Assembly (NCBI RefSeq): GCF_900078705.1
Contig: NZ_FKIF01000009.1
Span: forward strand, 1-64,000
From: Bordetella ansorpii
GTDB taxonomy: Bacteria; Pseudomonadota; Gammaproteobacteria; Burkholderiales; Burkholderiaceae_B
Length of the DNA: 64,000 bases
Direction of reading: 5' to 3'
Shown: positions 17,172-26,823 of the stretch, piece after piece
How the letters are laid out: every line of letters begins with the position of its first letter
Numbering within the stretch: position 1 is the stretch's first letter
The notes under the pieces: model-generated
What the model was told of the DNA's origin: nothing
Seen by the model: the letters and a program-made list of their open reading frames with translations, nothing else
The model's database searches: none
Program-made: the position numbers and the translations under genes

Positions 17172-17909
17172 TCAGTCGCGGTAGAAGTTCACGGTCTGCG
17201 GCGTGTACGGCGTGCCTTCGCCCAGGAAGCGCCGCCGCACTTCGCGGGCACGTTCCGTGGCCGCCGCCTGTCGCGCCAGCTCCAGCGAGGCGGCCCGGTC
17301 TTGTGTGATCTGGAGCCGTTGCGCCTGTATCGATTGCTTGGCCTGCAAGGCGAGCAACTGATTCATGGCCTGCATGGCCTGCAATGCACCGTGGGCCGAC
17401 TGGCTCTTGCTCACAAGGTCGGCCAGCACGCTTTCGTCTTCGCCCAGGTTCTGCGACACCTGCGCCTGCATCTGCATGGTGGTCTGCAAGCCGTTGAGCG
17501 TGTTCCGCCAACGCTCCTGCGCGTCGCGGTACATCTGGTCGCCGCTGACGGTGGCGGCGTACTGCTCGGGATACAGGCGCGCGAACTCCCGATCGAGGTT
17601 CGTCACGTCGTAGGCCAAGCCGCGAGCCTGAGCGATCAGCCGCTCGGTCGTCGCCAGATTGGCGCGCAACTGGTTCACCACGCTGGACGGCAGGCTGGCG
17701 AGGTTGCGCGCCTGGTTCATCAGCATCTGCGCTTCGTTCTGAAGCTGCTGGATCTGGTTGTTGATCTGCTCCAGCGTGCGAATCGCGGTCAGCGTGTTCT
17801 GCACGAAGTTGGACGGATCGAACACCGTGATGGCAGATGCCGGTTGTACGGCCAGCAGCGATACCGACAGCGCGGCGGCGAGAGAAATGGAAAGCGCACG
17901 GATCTTCAT
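17172..17909 (-). CDS. trbJ: Conjugal transfer protein TrbJ (VirB5-like)
   Basis: Secreted minor-pilus/tip component, 245 residues. A classical signal peptide (to about residue 26, cleavage after PASA) is followed by an almost entirely alpha-helical, Gln/Leu/Ala-rich body (NNQIQQLQNEAQMLMNQARN), as in P-type TrbJ/VirB5. The C-terminus GEGTPYTPQTVNFYRD is typical. The start overlaps the trbE stop by four bases. Confidence 0.94.
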   Translation of the reverse strand: MKIRALSISLAAALSVSLLAVQPASAITVFDPSNFVQNTLTAIRTLEQINNQIQQLQNEAQMLMNQARNLASLPSSVVNQLRANLATTERLIAQARGLAYDVTNLDREFARLYPEQYAATVSGDQMYRDAQERWRNTLNGLQTTMQMQAQVSQNLGEDESVLADLVSKSQSAHGALQAMQAMNQLLALQAKQSIQAQRLQITQDRAASLELARQAAATERAREVRRRFLGEGTPYTPQTVNFYRD

Positions 17910-20365
17910 AGCTGGTTCTCCAATAGGTGGTCAGCGGTACGGAGGGAACCCGGCGCGAGGCCGGGGAACGAGGGCAGCAGATCGGCCGCCCAATCGAGGC
18001 CGCAATGGCGCAGCCAGCCGCCTGCGAAGCCGGGCGTGCCGGCGTCCAGCAGCACGCGGTCCATGTCGCGCTGGTCTTGCGGCGTGGAAGCGCCCGCAAA
18101 GGCCAGCGTCGCCGGCCCCAGGTCGAGGTCGAATAGGCGGTTGCCGAAGCGGGATTGGTAGTAGTAGTCGCGCTTGGGCTGCGCGGTGGCGACGATTTCG
18201 ATCTGCCGTGAGTTCAGGCCGAAGCCCTCGTAGATCGTACGAATCTGCGGCTCGGTCGCCTGCGGGTTCGGCAGGAAGATGCGGCTTGCGCAGCTCTCGA
18301 TGATCGCGGGTGCGATGCTCGAATCCTTGATGTCCGCCAGCGATTGCGTGGCGAAGATGACACTGACGTTCTTTTTCCTGAGCGTCTTGAGCCATTGCCG
18401 GATACGCGCGGCAAACACCGGGTCATCGAGGAACAGCCACGCTTCATCGAGGATCAGCAGCGTGGGCGCACCGTCGAAGCGTTCATCGAAGCGCGCAAAG
18501 AGGTAATGCAGCACGGCCATGACGGCGGCCTTGTTGTGCATCAGTTCCTCCATCTCGAAGCACTGCACGTCGGCCATGCCTAGCCGGTCATGGTCGGCGT
18601 CCAGCAGCTTGCCGTGGGCACCGCCGAGCACATAGGGCGACAGCGCCTGACGCAGCGTGTTCGATTGCAGCAGCACGGAAAGCCCCGTCATCGTGCGCTG
18701 CTCCAACGGCGCACCGGCGAGGCTTCCCAGCGCCGACCAGATAGCCGCTTTCTCGTCGGGACCGACCGCCACGCCTTCATGCAGCAAGCGGCCTTCGATC
18801 CATTCGGCCGCCCAGGTGCGGTAGCCCTCGCGGTCGATGTGTGCCAAGGGCTGGAAGGCGATTTCGCCGTCCGTCCCGAGGTCGTAGTGCTCGCCGCCCA
18901 GCCCGAGAACCGTGGCGCGCATCGAGCGGCCCATGTCGAACGCGAAGATGCGCGAGCCGCGATAGCGGCGGAACTGCATTGCCAGCGTGGCGAGCAAAAC
19001 CGACTTGCCCATGCCGGTCGGCCCCGCGACCAGCGTGTGGCCCACGTCGCCGATGTGAGTGACCAAGCGAAAAGGCGTGGCGCCATCGGTGCGCGTGACG
19101 ATCAGCGGCGGGCCGTCCAGGTGCTCGTCCTTTTCCGGCCCGGCCCATACCGCCGACACCGGCATCATGTGAGCCAGGTTCAGCGTCGAGACGATGGGCT
19201 GCCGCACGTTGGCGTAGGCGTTGCCCGGAATGGACGACAGCCACGCATCCACGGCGTTGAGCGTTTCCGGGATGGTGATGAAGCCGCGTCCCTGAATGAC
19301 GCGCTCAACCATGCGCAGCTTCTCGTCGGCCACGGCCGGGTCGGCATCGAGCACCGTCACCGTCGCGGTGAGGTAGCCGAAGGCGACTTGATCGCTGCCC
19401 AGCTCCTGCAAGGCCGCGTCTGCATCCGCCGCCTTGTTGCTGGCGTCGGTATCCACCAGCGGGCTTTCTTGCTGGAAGATCGTTTCGCGCAGCAGCGCGA
19501 TGACGTTCTTGCGCTTGGCGAACCACTGGCGGCGCAGGCGCCCCAACTCCCGTTCCGCCTCGGCTTTGTCGAGGCACAGGAAGCGCGTGCTCCAGCGGTA
19601 GGCAAAGCCGAGGCGGTTGAGGTCGTCCAGAATCCCCGGCCAGGTCGAGGTCGGGAAGCCCCGCACCGACACCACGCGCAGGTGCTGGTCGCCCAGCATC
19701 GGTGCCAGGCCACCGACCAGCGCGGAATCGGTCAGCAGCGCGTCGATGTGGAACGGCACTTCGGGCACGCCGACGCGATAGCGCCGCGTCGAGATGGTGG
19801 CGTGTAGGTAGGTCAGCGTCTGGCTGTCATCGAGCCAGGTGATTTCCGGCATCACGCCATCGAGCAGGTCAAAGACGCGATCCGTCTCCGCGACGAAGGC
19901 TTGCAGGCGCTCGCGCCAGTCCACGCCATTCGTCGGCGTGTTCTCGTAGAGCATCTTGGCGGCACGGGCGCGCGATTCCTCGGGCGGCAGGTACACCAGC
20001 GTCAGGTGATAGCCGCTCTCGAAGTGGTTGCCCGAGTCCTCGAAGGTGGCGCGGCGTTCCTCGTCCACCAGCCACGACAGTGGCTCGGGAAACTCCGAGT
20101 GCGGATAGTCGGCGGCGGGTCGGCGCTCTGCTTCAATGAACAGCGCCCAGCCCGAACCCATGCGGCGCAGGGCGTTGTTCAGGCGTGCCGACGTGGCGAT
20201 CAACTCGCCTTGCGTCGCGCTGTCGAGGTCAGGCCCGCGAAACCGGGCCGTGCGCTGGAAACTGCCGTCCTTGTTCAAGACGACGCCCGGCGCAACCAAT
20301 CCAGCCCACGGCAGCCAGTCGGCGAGCAATGCGGGTCGCTGGCGGTATTCGGCAAGGTTCAGCAT
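17906..20365 (-). CDS. trbE: Conjugal transfer ATPase TrbE (VirB4-like)
   Basis: Large cytoplasmic ATPase of the secretion system, 819 residues, normal for VirB4/CagE. The N-terminal CagE domain covers about residues 1-400. Walker A GPTGMGKS is at 448-455 and Walker B LLILDEAWLFLDD is near 640, followed by the FATQSLADI motif. No motif is damaged. It overlaps trbJ by four bases; trbD ends 12 bases upstream. It powers pilus assembly and acts with TrbB. Confidence 0.97.
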   Translation of the reverse strand: MLNLAEYRQRPALLADWLPWAGLVAPGVVLNKDGSFQRTARFRGPDLDSATQGELIATSARLNNALRRMGSGWALFIEAERRPAADYPHSEFPEPLSWLVDEERRATFEDSGNHFESGYHLTLVYLPPEESRARAAKMLYENTPTNGVDWRERLQAFVAETDRVFDLLDGVMPEITWLDDSQTLTYLHATISTRRYRVGVPEVPFHIDALLTDSALVGGLAPMLGDQHLRVVSVRGFPTSTWPGILDDLNRLGFAYRWSTRFLCLDKAEAERELGRLRRQWFAKRKNVIALLRETIFQQESPLVDTDASNKAADADAALQELGSDQVAFGYLTATVTVLDADPAVADEKLRMVERVIQGRGFITIPETLNAVDAWLSSIPGNAYANVRQPIVSTLNLAHMMPVSAVWAGPEKDEHLDGPPLIVTRTDGATPFRLVTHIGDVGHTLVAGPTGMGKSVLLATLAMQFRRYRGSRIFAFDMGRSMRATVLGLGGEHYDLGTDGEIAFQPLAHIDREGYRTWAAEWIEGRLLHEGVAVGPDEKAAIWSALGSLAGAPLEQRTMTGLSVLLQSNTLRQALSPYVLGGAHGKLLDADHDRLGMADVQCFEMEELMHNKAAVMAVLHYLFARFDERFDGAPTLLILDEAWLFLDDPVFAARIRQWLKTLRKKNVSVIFATQSLADIKDSSIAPAIIESCASRIFLPNPQATEPQIRTIYEGFGLNSRQIEIVATAQPKRDYYYQSRFGNRLFDLDLGPATLAFAGASTPQDQRDMDRVLLDAGTPGFAGGWLRHCGLDWAADLLPSFPGLAPGSLRTADHLLENQL

Positions 20366-20377
20366 GGCGGCGTCCCC

Positions 20378-20650
20378 TCACACGTCCAGCAGCGGGCGGT
20401 GCTTGATGTGCCGGGCGAACACGGCCATGAACTGCGGATCGACGCGCGCGCCCCATACCGCCAGCGAATGGCCGACGATCCAGAGCACGACGCCAGGAAT
20501 CCACAGTTGCAGGCCTAGCCCGACGGCGGCGGCCAGCGTGCCGTTGGCGATTGCCACGGTGCGCGGCGCACCGCCCAGCAGGATCGGCTCGGTCAGCGAG
20601 CGATGCAGCGGCACCTCGAACCCAGCCGCGAAGGTATCCGGGCCGCTCAT
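20378..20650 (-). CDS. trbD: Conjugal transfer protein TrbD (VirB3-like)
   Basis: Small VirB3-type inner-membrane protein, 90 residues. It has the conserved EVPLHRSLTEPILLGGAPR motif at about 12-30 and one long hydrophobic stretch at about 32-62 that can form two short helices, ending with PQFMAVFARHIKHRP. It partners TrbE at the membrane. The start overlaps the trbC stop by four bases. Confidence 0.94.
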   Translation of the reverse strand: MSGPDTFAAGFEVPLHRSLTEPILLGGAPRTVAIANGTLAAAVGLGLQLWIPGVVLWIVGHSLAVWGARVDPQFMAVFARHIKHRPLLDV

Positions 20651-21030
20651 ACGACGGCCCCGCCGGAGAAGCTGAAGAACGACAGGAAGAAGCTCGAAGC
20701 CGCGAACGCGATGGACAGGCCGAACACGATCTGGATCAGCTTGCGGAAACCACCCGACGTGTCGCCGAAGGCCAGCGCGAGGCCGGTTGCGATGATGATG
20801 ATGACCGCGACGATGCGCGCCACCGGCCCCTGGATGGATTCGAGGATGGATTGCAGCGGGCCTTCCCACGGCATCGAGGAACCGGCGGCCTGCGCGGTGC
20901 CGGCCAGGAACAGCAGCAGCGCGGCCAGCAGCAGCCCTTGCCCAGCAGGGCGGGCCAGGCTACGCAGCCGTGCAAGGCGCAAAGCCGGATTTACGGAAAC
21001 ACGGAAAGCAGAAATGGTCATCTGCGTCAT
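20647..21030 (-). CDS. trbC: Conjugal transfer pilin TrbC (VirB2-like)
   Basis: Major pilin precursor, 127 residues. A long signal region (to about residue 48, AGTAQA) precedes the mature pilin, which has two hydrophobic helices around GPVARIVAVIIIIATGLALA and the FGLSIAFAASSFFLSFF end, with the VirB2-like GDTSGGFRK loop between them. Four-base overlaps with trbB upstream and trbD downstream indicate strict co-translation. Confidence 0.94.
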   Translation of the reverse strand: MTQMTISAFRVSVNPALRLARLRSLARPAGQGLLLAALLLFLAGTAQAAGSSMPWEGPLQSILESIQGPVARIVAVIIIIATGLALAFGDTSGGFRKLIQIVFGLSIAFAASSFFLSFFSFSGGAVV

Positions 21031-22079
21031 GGCAGTTCTCCAGGTTGGTCAGGGGACGGGGAAGTCGCCGCAGCGGATGCGGCATCGGGGATCGGCAGTA
21101 GCTCGGGAAACGACGTTTCCAGCGCGTCCGCCAGTTGGTAGCCCACGCCGTCGAAGCCGACGACGCGGGCGATGCTCTCGATGCGGCGCTTGCGCCCGCG
21201 CCCGACGATGTGGATCACCACGTTGACCGCCTCGGCGATCAGCGCACGGGGCGGATTCACGGCCACTTCGAGAATCAGTTGTTCCAGGCGCAGCAGCGCG
21301 CCCAGCGCGGAGCCGGCATGGATCGTGGCGATGCCGCCGGGGTGGCCCGTGCCCCACACCTTGATGAGATCCAGCGCCTCGGCGCCGCGCACCTCGCCGA
21401 CGACGACGCGATCCGGCCGCAGGCGCATGGACGAGCGCACCAGTTCCGTCATGGACACCACGCCTGCGCGCGTGCGCAGTGGAACGTGGTCGCGCGCCGC
21501 GCATTGCAGTTCCACCGTGTCTTCGAGCACCAGTACGCGGTCGCCGGTGGCGGCGATCTCGGCCAGCAGTGCATTGGCCAAGGTCGTCTTGCCGCTGCTG
21601 GTAGCGCCGGCGATCAGCACGTTCTGACGCTCGCGCACGGCGCGAACGAGAAAGCCCGCTTGGGCGCTGGTCATCATCCCGTCGATGACGTACCGCTCCA
21701 GCGGAATCACGCCGATGGCGCGCTTGCGCAGCGCGAAGGCCGGCCCCGGTGCAGCAGGCGGCAAGATGCCCTCGAAGCGTTCGCCCGTCTCGGGCAGCTC
21801 CGCCGACAAGAGCGGCTGGCCGCGATGGACTTCCGCGCCGACATGGGCCGCGACCAGGCGGATGATTCGCTCGCCATCAGCCTCGGGCATCTCAACGCCC
21901 ATCGGCGCGCGGCCCGACGACAGGCGATCCACCCAAAGGGTGCGATCCGGGTTGAGCATGATTTCCACCACGTCGGGGTCTTCGAGCGCAGCGGCGATCA
22001 GCGGCCCCATTGCCGTGCGCAGCATCTGGATGCGGCGGTCGAGCGACGTGGCACTCATGGACTGCGGAACGGCGCTCAT
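21027..22079 (-). CDS. trbB: Conjugal transfer ATPase TrbB (VirB11-like)
   Basis: Hexameric VirB11-type ATPase, 350 residues. Walker A is GATSSGKTT (158-166), the Asp box is VLVLEDTVELQ, Walker B is RPDRVVVGEVRGAEALD and the His box is GHPGGIATIHAG. It acts as the traffic ATPase under TrbE and TraG. The start overlaps the CopG-like gene stop by four bases. Confidence 0.97.
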   Translation of the reverse strand: MSAVPQSMSATSLDRRIQMLRTAMGPLIAAALEDPDVVEIMLNPDRTLWVDRLSSGRAPMGVEMPEADGERIIRLVAAHVGAEVHRGQPLLSAELPETGERFEGILPPAAPGPAFALRKRAIGVIPLERYVIDGMMTSAQAGFLVRAVRERQNVLIAGATSSGKTTLANALLAEIAATGDRVLVLEDTVELQCAARDHVPLRTRAGVVSMTELVRSSMRLRPDRVVVGEVRGAEALDLIKVWGTGHPGGIATIHAGSALGALLRLEQLILEVAVNPPRALIAEAVNVVIHIVGRGRKRRIESIARVVGFDGVGYQLADALETSFPELLPIPDAASAAATSPSPDQPGELP

Positions 22080-22540
22080 GACGCACGCTCCTGCGCTTGC
22101 GCGGCTGCCGCCGCGTCCTCCATCTGCATCGGGTCGGCATGCAGTTCCTCCACCACGTCGCGCACCAGGCTGCGGCCCCGCAGCAGGTTGCGGCCAAGCT
22201 GCTCGGTGAACTGCTCGAAGCGCGCCTTGCCCTGGGCGCGCGCCGCCTCCTGATGGGCCTCCGGCACCGGCGTGCTGACGGTCAGGTAGTAGCGGATGAA
22301 CAGTGCCAGCGTCTCGATGGCGATGTTCTGGTCGCGCTCCATGCGCTCGGCCTGACGCGACAGGCGATCAAGCCGCTTGGCGATGGCCGCCTCGCGCTGG
22401 TCGGCGGCATCGGGCGACAGCCACGATGCGAGCGCCGCCGCGACGATGGACGACTTGGACACGCCTTTCTTGGCGGCCAGCTCGTCCAGGCGCTTGGCGT
22501 GCTCCGGCTGGATAAAGAGATTCAGGCGGTAGTGGCTCAT
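22076..22540 (-). CDS. CopG-like ribbon-helix-helix regulator of the trb operon
   Basis: A 154-residue protein whose N-terminus (MSHYRLNLFIQPEHAKRLDE, then KKGVSKSSIVAAALASWL) fits a ribbon-helix-helix DNA-binding fold of the CopG/Arc type. A long Arg/Glu-rich helical region follows. Such genes sit between traG and trbB in Tn4371-like ICEs and are annotated as transfer regulators. It overlaps both neighbours by four bases; its operator would be expected upstream of traG. Confidence 0.85.
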   Translation of the reverse strand: MSHYRLNLFIQPEHAKRLDELAAKKGVSKSSIVAAALASWLSPDAADQREAAIAKRLDRLSRQAERMERDQNIAIETLALFIRYYLTVSTPVPEAHQEAARAQGKARFEQFTEQLGRNLLRGRSLVRDVVEELHADPMQMEDAAAAAQAQERAS

Positions 22541-24540
22541 AGCTCGATTCCGTCGTTGGGGTCGAGGGAAGCCAGCCGGGCCGTGCGCTGCATGGCCGGA
22601 TTAAGCTGGCGAGGAAGGGGAAGCGGCAGGTCGTCGTCGTCATCGAGCAGGTCGAGGTCGGCGGTGCTCGCGGCCAGCTCGGGGGCGTAGGCGACGGTTT
22701 CGGAGAGTTCGGGTTGACGGCGTGGGCCACCGTCGTCGGTCGAAGCGCCGAAGCCTTCGGCGGCATCGGCCGCAGGCGCGGCGGGTACAGCAGGAATCGC
22801 CAGGCCGCTCCAGTCGTCCGGGCGCACCGGCGGCGCGTCGGCGTATCGGCCGTCCGCCAGCACAGGAGGCGGCAGCACGCGCCGCTTGAAATTGGCGTCC
22901 GCGTAGTAGCGCAGCTTCTTCGCCTTGATCGGCGCCACGCTCGACACCATCACCACCGCCACGTCAGGCGGAAGCTGCATGACTTCGCCGGGCGTCAGCA
23001 GCGGGCGCGCGGTTTCCTGACGCGACACCATGAGGTGGCCCAGCCACGGAGCCAGCCGGTGGCCTGCGTAATTGCGCTGGGCGCGCAGTTCGGTCGCAGT
23101 GCCCAACGTCTCGGAAATGCGCTTGGCGGTGCGCTCGTCATTCGTCGCAAACGTCACGCGCACATGGCAGTTGTCCAGAATCGAATGGTTCTGGCCGTAG
23201 GCTTTGTCGATCTGGTTGAGCGACTGCGCGATGAGGAAGCTGCGGATGCCATAGCCCGCCATGAAGGCTAGGGCCGTCTCGAAGAAGTCCAGACGCCCCA
23301 GCGCTGGGAACTCATCGAGCATCAGCAGCAGCTTGTGGCGGCGTGCGATGCCGTCGGAGCCATCGAGCGACTCGGTGAGGCGCCGGCCGATCTGGTTGAG
23401 GATCAGGCGGATGAGCGGCTTTGTCCGCGAAATGTCCGAAGGCGGCACCACCAGATATAGCGATACCGGATGCTCGGCCGCGATCAGATCGGCGATGCGC
23501 CAGTCGCAACGCGAGGTGACTTCGGCCACCGTGGGATCGCGGTACAGGCCGAGGAACGACATGGCAGTGCTCAACACGCCGGAACGCTCGTTGTCCGACT
23601 TGTTGAGCACTTCGCGCGCCGCCGATGCGACGACCGGATGCGGCCCATCGCCGAGGTGCGGCGTGGTCATCATCCGATGCAAGGTCAGCTCGAACGGGCT
23701 GGCCGGATCGGAGAGGAAGTTGGCGACGCCGCGCAGCGTCTTGTCTTCGCCCGCGTAGAGGACATGCAAGATGGCCCCGACCAGCAGCGCGTGGCTGGTC
23801 TTCTCCCAATGGTTGCGCTTCTCCAGCGCACCTTCGGGATCAACCAGAATGTCCGCGATGTTCTGCACATCGCGCACCTCATGCGCGCCGCGCCGCACCT
23901 CCAGCAGCGGGTTGTAGGCCGCCGACTTCGCATCGGTCGGGTTGAACAGCAGGCAATGCGAGAAGCGCGAGCGCCAGCCCGCAGTGATCTGCCAGTTCTC
24001 GCCTTTGATGTCGTGGATGACGGCGGATGCAGGCCAGGACAGCAGCGTCGGCACCACGAGGCCGACGCCCTTGCCCGAGCGCGTAGGCGCGAAGGTCAGG
24101 ACGTGTTCCGGGCCTTCATGCCGCAGGTACTGGCGGTCGTGCTGGCCGAGGAAGACGCCGGCTGGATGCGTGAGGCCCGCCATGCGAATGTCCTGCGCGT
24201 TAGCCCAACGCGCCGAGCCGTAGGTGGTGACGAGGCGAGCTTGGCGCGAGCGCCAGACCGACATGGCGATGGCAACGCCCACGGCGACCATGCCACTGGC
24301 GCCGGCGATGGCGCCGCCGGTGTCGAATACTTCCGGCGCATAGGCGCCGAAGAAGAACCACCACTCAAACAGCTTCCACGGGTGGTAGATCGGCGTGCCA
24401 AGAAGATCGAACCAGGGAGAGCCAAGGCGTACTTGATAGCCAAGGGCCGCTGCTGTCCATTGTGTGGCGCCCCACACGCCGGCGATCACGATGCCGAACA
24501 CCACGGCGATCTGACCGAACAGCACGTTCGTCCCTTGCAT
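22537..24540 (-). CDS. traG: Type IV coupling protein TraG (VirD4-like)
   Basis: Coupling ATPase that delivers the relaxase-DNA complex to the secretion channel, 667 residues. Two or three N-terminal membrane segments lie within residues 5-95, Walker A APTRSGKG is at 151-158, Walker B is LLLMLDEFPALG near 390 and the FLIAQSLNQID motif follows. The acidic C-terminal tail (DLDLLDDDDDLPLP) is common in this family and may contact the relaxosome. It is the first gene of the transfer block proper. The 236-base gap upstream (24,541-24,776) separates it from eexN and is the most likely site of the transfer promoter. Confidence 0.96.
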   Translation of the reverse strand: MQGTNVLFGQIAVVFGIVIAGVWGATQWTAAALGYQVRLGSPWFDLLGTPIYHPWKLFEWWFFFGAYAPEVFDTGGAIAGASGMVAVGVAIAMSVWRSRQARLVTTYGSARWANAQDIRMAGLTHPAGVFLGQHDRQYLRHEGPEHVLTFAPTRSGKGVGLVVPTLLSWPASAVIHDIKGENWQITAGWRSRFSHCLLFNPTDAKSAAYNPLLEVRRGAHEVRDVQNIADILVDPEGALEKRNHWEKTSHALLVGAILHVLYAGEDKTLRGVANFLSDPASPFELTLHRMMTTPHLGDGPHPVVASAAREVLNKSDNERSGVLSTAMSFLGLYRDPTVAEVTSRCDWRIADLIAAEHPVSLYLVVPPSDISRTKPLIRLILNQIGRRLTESLDGSDGIARRHKLLLMLDEFPALGRLDFFETALAFMAGYGIRSFLIAQSLNQIDKAYGQNHSILDNCHVRVTFATNDERTAKRISETLGTATELRAQRNYAGHRLAPWLGHLMVSRQETARPLLTPGEVMQLPPDVAVVMVSSVAPIKAKKLRYYADANFKRRVLPPPVLADGRYADAPPVRPDDWSGLAIPAVPAAPAADAAEGFGASTDDGGPRRQPELSETVAYAPELAASTADLDLLDDDDDLPLPLPRQLNPAMQRTARLASLDPNDGIEL

Positions 24541-24776
24541 GACCTGGCCTCCGATTTCTCCTGCGCTGATTCCTCATGGAAATCGCGGCACAGGAACGTG
24601 CCGCATGCGTCAGGATCGGTGCCGGGTCAGTGCCGGTCAAAGACCGTTTTCAGCAGAATGGTCGAGCAAAAAGAAAGAATTAGTGTGACGGCGAGCCGAA
24701 GAAAAGCGCCGCAAGCGAAGGCGCATCGCGGCGTGTCGGACAAGAATATGAAGCCGATGCGGCGCGTCACCGACGA

Positions 24777-25055
24777 TCAGAACTTGGGCGATTGTTTCGG
24801 TGGCGTGTACGGAGTATCACGGTCGCCATAGAACCGTTTGCGCGTGGCTTCGGCGACCCGATCGCATATCGTATCGCCCAACTTGGGGCGGTCGGTCTTG
24901 CATTGCAGACGCAGTTCTTTGAGGTGCTCTGGGTTAGCCGCCAGTTCTTCTACTGTCGGAATCCTTGCCTTTGAATTGGTGGCGTTCAGAGGTGTCTCGG
25001 ACTGACCGCAGGCGGTCAAGGCAGCCACCAGCAAGAACGGAATGATCTTCTTCAT
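24777..25055 (-). CDS. eexN: EexN-family entry-exclusion lipoprotein
   Basis: A 92-residue predicted lipoprotein with MKKIIPFLLVAALTACGQ, lipobox LTAC. The mature part matches the EexN pattern of TVEELAANPEHLKELRLQC followed by a second Cys-containing helix (GDTICDRVAEATRKRFYG). EexN proteins lower uptake of related conjugative elements by the host cell. It is the second exclusion-type lipoprotein in this ICE after the TrbK-like one. The start overlaps the LysR gene stop (ATGA at 25,052-25,055). Confidence 0.88.
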   Translation of the reverse strand: MKKIIPFLLVAALTACGQSETPLNATNSKARIPTVEELAANPEHLKELRLQCKTDRPKLGDTICDRVAEATRKRFYGDRDTPYTPPKQSPKF

Positions 25056-25996
25056 GGCATCAGTTCCTCCGGGTGATCGGGATTGCGGCCTCGTGCGGGT
25101 CTGGGAGTTTCTGGCAGATCGATGGCCTTTACGCGCTCAATGAACCGCGCCAGTTCATCGGACGGATCACTGTCAAGACGAAGCAAATAGGTCGTCAGCG
25201 GTGGCACGCGTGACGCCAAAGGTCGTGCCACCACACCTGATTCACGACTGGCGGCAATGTGAGCTGCACCCGCCAACCCAAGTGCGAAGCCCGCTGACAC
25301 CAACGCCATCATCAAATCGCTTGTGGCAACTCGCTCCGCGACCAGCGGCTCCATGTCCACTCGGCGAAGCACCCGCTCAACATGCTTCGCGAGGCCTTCA
25401 CAGACTTGCGGATCGCACAGTACCAATGGGTAGCGCAGTAACTCATCCAAGGGGATGCGCTTGTGGATCAGCAGCGGATGCCGGGCGGGCACCGCCACCA
25501 TCAACGCATCGCTCCAGGCGGGCAAAGCGACGATGCCGTCGCCCACTTCATCGGATTGGGCAAATCCCACGTCGTACAGGTCATCATGCAGCCCTTTGAT
25601 CTGCTGCGACAGCGGCACCTCGAAGAAGCGAATTTCGACCTCGGGCTCCTCTTGTCGGCATAGCGCCAGCAAGGCCGGTAAGCGCGAAGGCGTGATGCCA
25701 TCCGACAAGGCCACACGCAATTGCCCGTGGAAACCATTGGCGACCGCTTTCACGCTGTCACGCGCCTGCTGCAAGGCAGTAAAGATGCGTGGCACGTGTT
25801 CCAGGAAGAGCTGGCCCGCGCGGGTGAGGCGGGTACTGCGGGTGGTGCGTTCGAATAATTGCACACCCAAGTCCTCCTCCAATTCCTTGATGGCCCGCGA
25901 CAATGGCGACTGCTCGATATGTAGCCGCTCGGCGGCGCGCGCGAAGTGGAGTTCTTCCGCGACAGCGATGAAGCATCGAAGGTGGCGCAACTCCAC
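25052..25996 (-). CDS. LysR-family transcriptional regulator
   Basis: LysR-type regulator of 314 residues. The winged helix-turn-helix occupies residues 1-60 (ELRHLRCFIAVAEELHFARA, then EQSPLSRAIKELEEDLGVQL) and the inducer-binding domain covers about 90-290. I use the GTG at 25,996, which gives the standard LysR N-terminus; the frame stays open upstream but has no family similarity. Unlike most LysR genes it is not divergent: it lies 14 bases after an SDR gene and overlaps eexN, so it may regulate the operon that contains it. Confidence 0.92.
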   Translation of the reverse strand: MELRHLRCFIAVAEELHFARAAERLHIEQSPLSRAIKELEEDLGVQLFERTTRSTRLTRAGQLFLEHVPRIFTALQQARDSVKAVANGFHGQLRVALSDGITPSRLPALLALCRQEEPEVEIRFFEVPLSQQIKGLHDDLYDVGFAQSDEVGDGIVALPAWSDALMVAVPARHPLLIHKRIPLDELLRYPLVLCDPQVCEGLAKHVERVLRRVDMEPLVAERVATSDLMMALVSAGFALGLAGAAHIAASRESGVVARPLASRVPPLTTYLLRLDSDPSDELARFIERVKAIDLPETPRPARGRNPDHPEELMP

Positions 25997-26010
25997 TGTG
26001 CCCTTCCTAT

Positions 26011-26763
26011 TCAAGCCGCCGTATAACCGCCATCTACCACCATGGCGCTGCCGCACATGAAGCTGGCACCTTCGGACAGCAGGAAGCAAGCTGCGTGGGC
26101 GATCTCCTCGGGCCGGCCCAGGCGCCCGATGGCGTGCAGCCCCTTCAGCGCTGCCAGTGTGGCCTCGTCGAGCGCCTTGAGCAGCGGAGTTTCGATATAG
26201 CCCGGATGGAGCGAGTTGATGCGGACGCCCTGTGCCGAATAGGCCAACGCCGCCGAGCGCGTGAGACCTGTCACCCCGTGCTTGGCCGCGACGTAGGCCG
26301 GTGCGTCCGCGCTGCCGACTAATCCCAGGACCGACGACATGTTGACGATGGCGCCGCCGCCGGCGGCCAGGATGGCCGGGATCTGCGCGCGCATGGCATG
26401 CTGCACACCCGAGAGGTTGGTATCGATGACACGTTGCCATTCCTCGGCCGCCAGTTCGCCTGCAGGCTTGAGTTCTCCGGCAATGCCAGCGTTGTTGAAA
26501 GCCAGGTGCAGAGAACCGAAATGCTTGAGTGCGCACTGCACCGCCGCACCGGCGTCCTCGGGTTTGGCCGCATTGCCCTCGTGTGCCACGGCGCGGCCGC
26601 CGGCGGCGATGATGGCCTGTGTCACACGTCGGGCGGCCTCGAAGTCGATGTCGGAGGCAACCACCTGCACACCATTTATGGCGAGCAGGTGTGCCGTTGC
26701 CTCGCCGATACCCGAGCCGGCGCCACTGACCAGCGCGCTGTCACCTTTGAAGATGTATTTCAT
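26011..26763 (-). CDS. SDR-family oxidoreductase
   Basis: Short-chain dehydrogenase/reductase of 250 residues. The NAD(P)-binding loop SGAGSGIG is near residue 10; an NNAG motif, a catalytic Ser in NMSSVLG and the YVAAK pair follow, and the end GSAMVVDGGYTAA is typical. Start chosen at ATG 26,763 because an AAGGAGG site precedes it by 8 bases; the upstream ATG at 26,799 has none. A 3-hydroxybutyrate-type dehydrogenase would suit the neighbouring reductase and phasin-like genes, but the substrate is not readable. Confidence 0.9.
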   Translation of the reverse strand: MKYIFKGDSALVSGAGSGIGEATAHLLAINGVQVVASDIDFEAARRVTQAIIAAGGRAVAHEGNAAKPEDAGAAVQCALKHFGSLHLAFNNAGIAGELKPAGELAAEEWQRVIDTNLSGVQHAMRAQIPAILAAGGGAIVNMSSVLGLVGSADAPAYVAAKHGVTGLTRSAALAYSAQGVRINSLHPGYIETPLLKALDEATLAALKGLHAIGRLGRPEEIAHAACFLLSEGASFMCGSAMVVDGGYTAA

Positions 26764-26823
26764 AGTGAATCGTCCTCCTTCGGGATTTGATTGATTCATA
26801 GTTCGGACGGTGACTCTCCGCGC

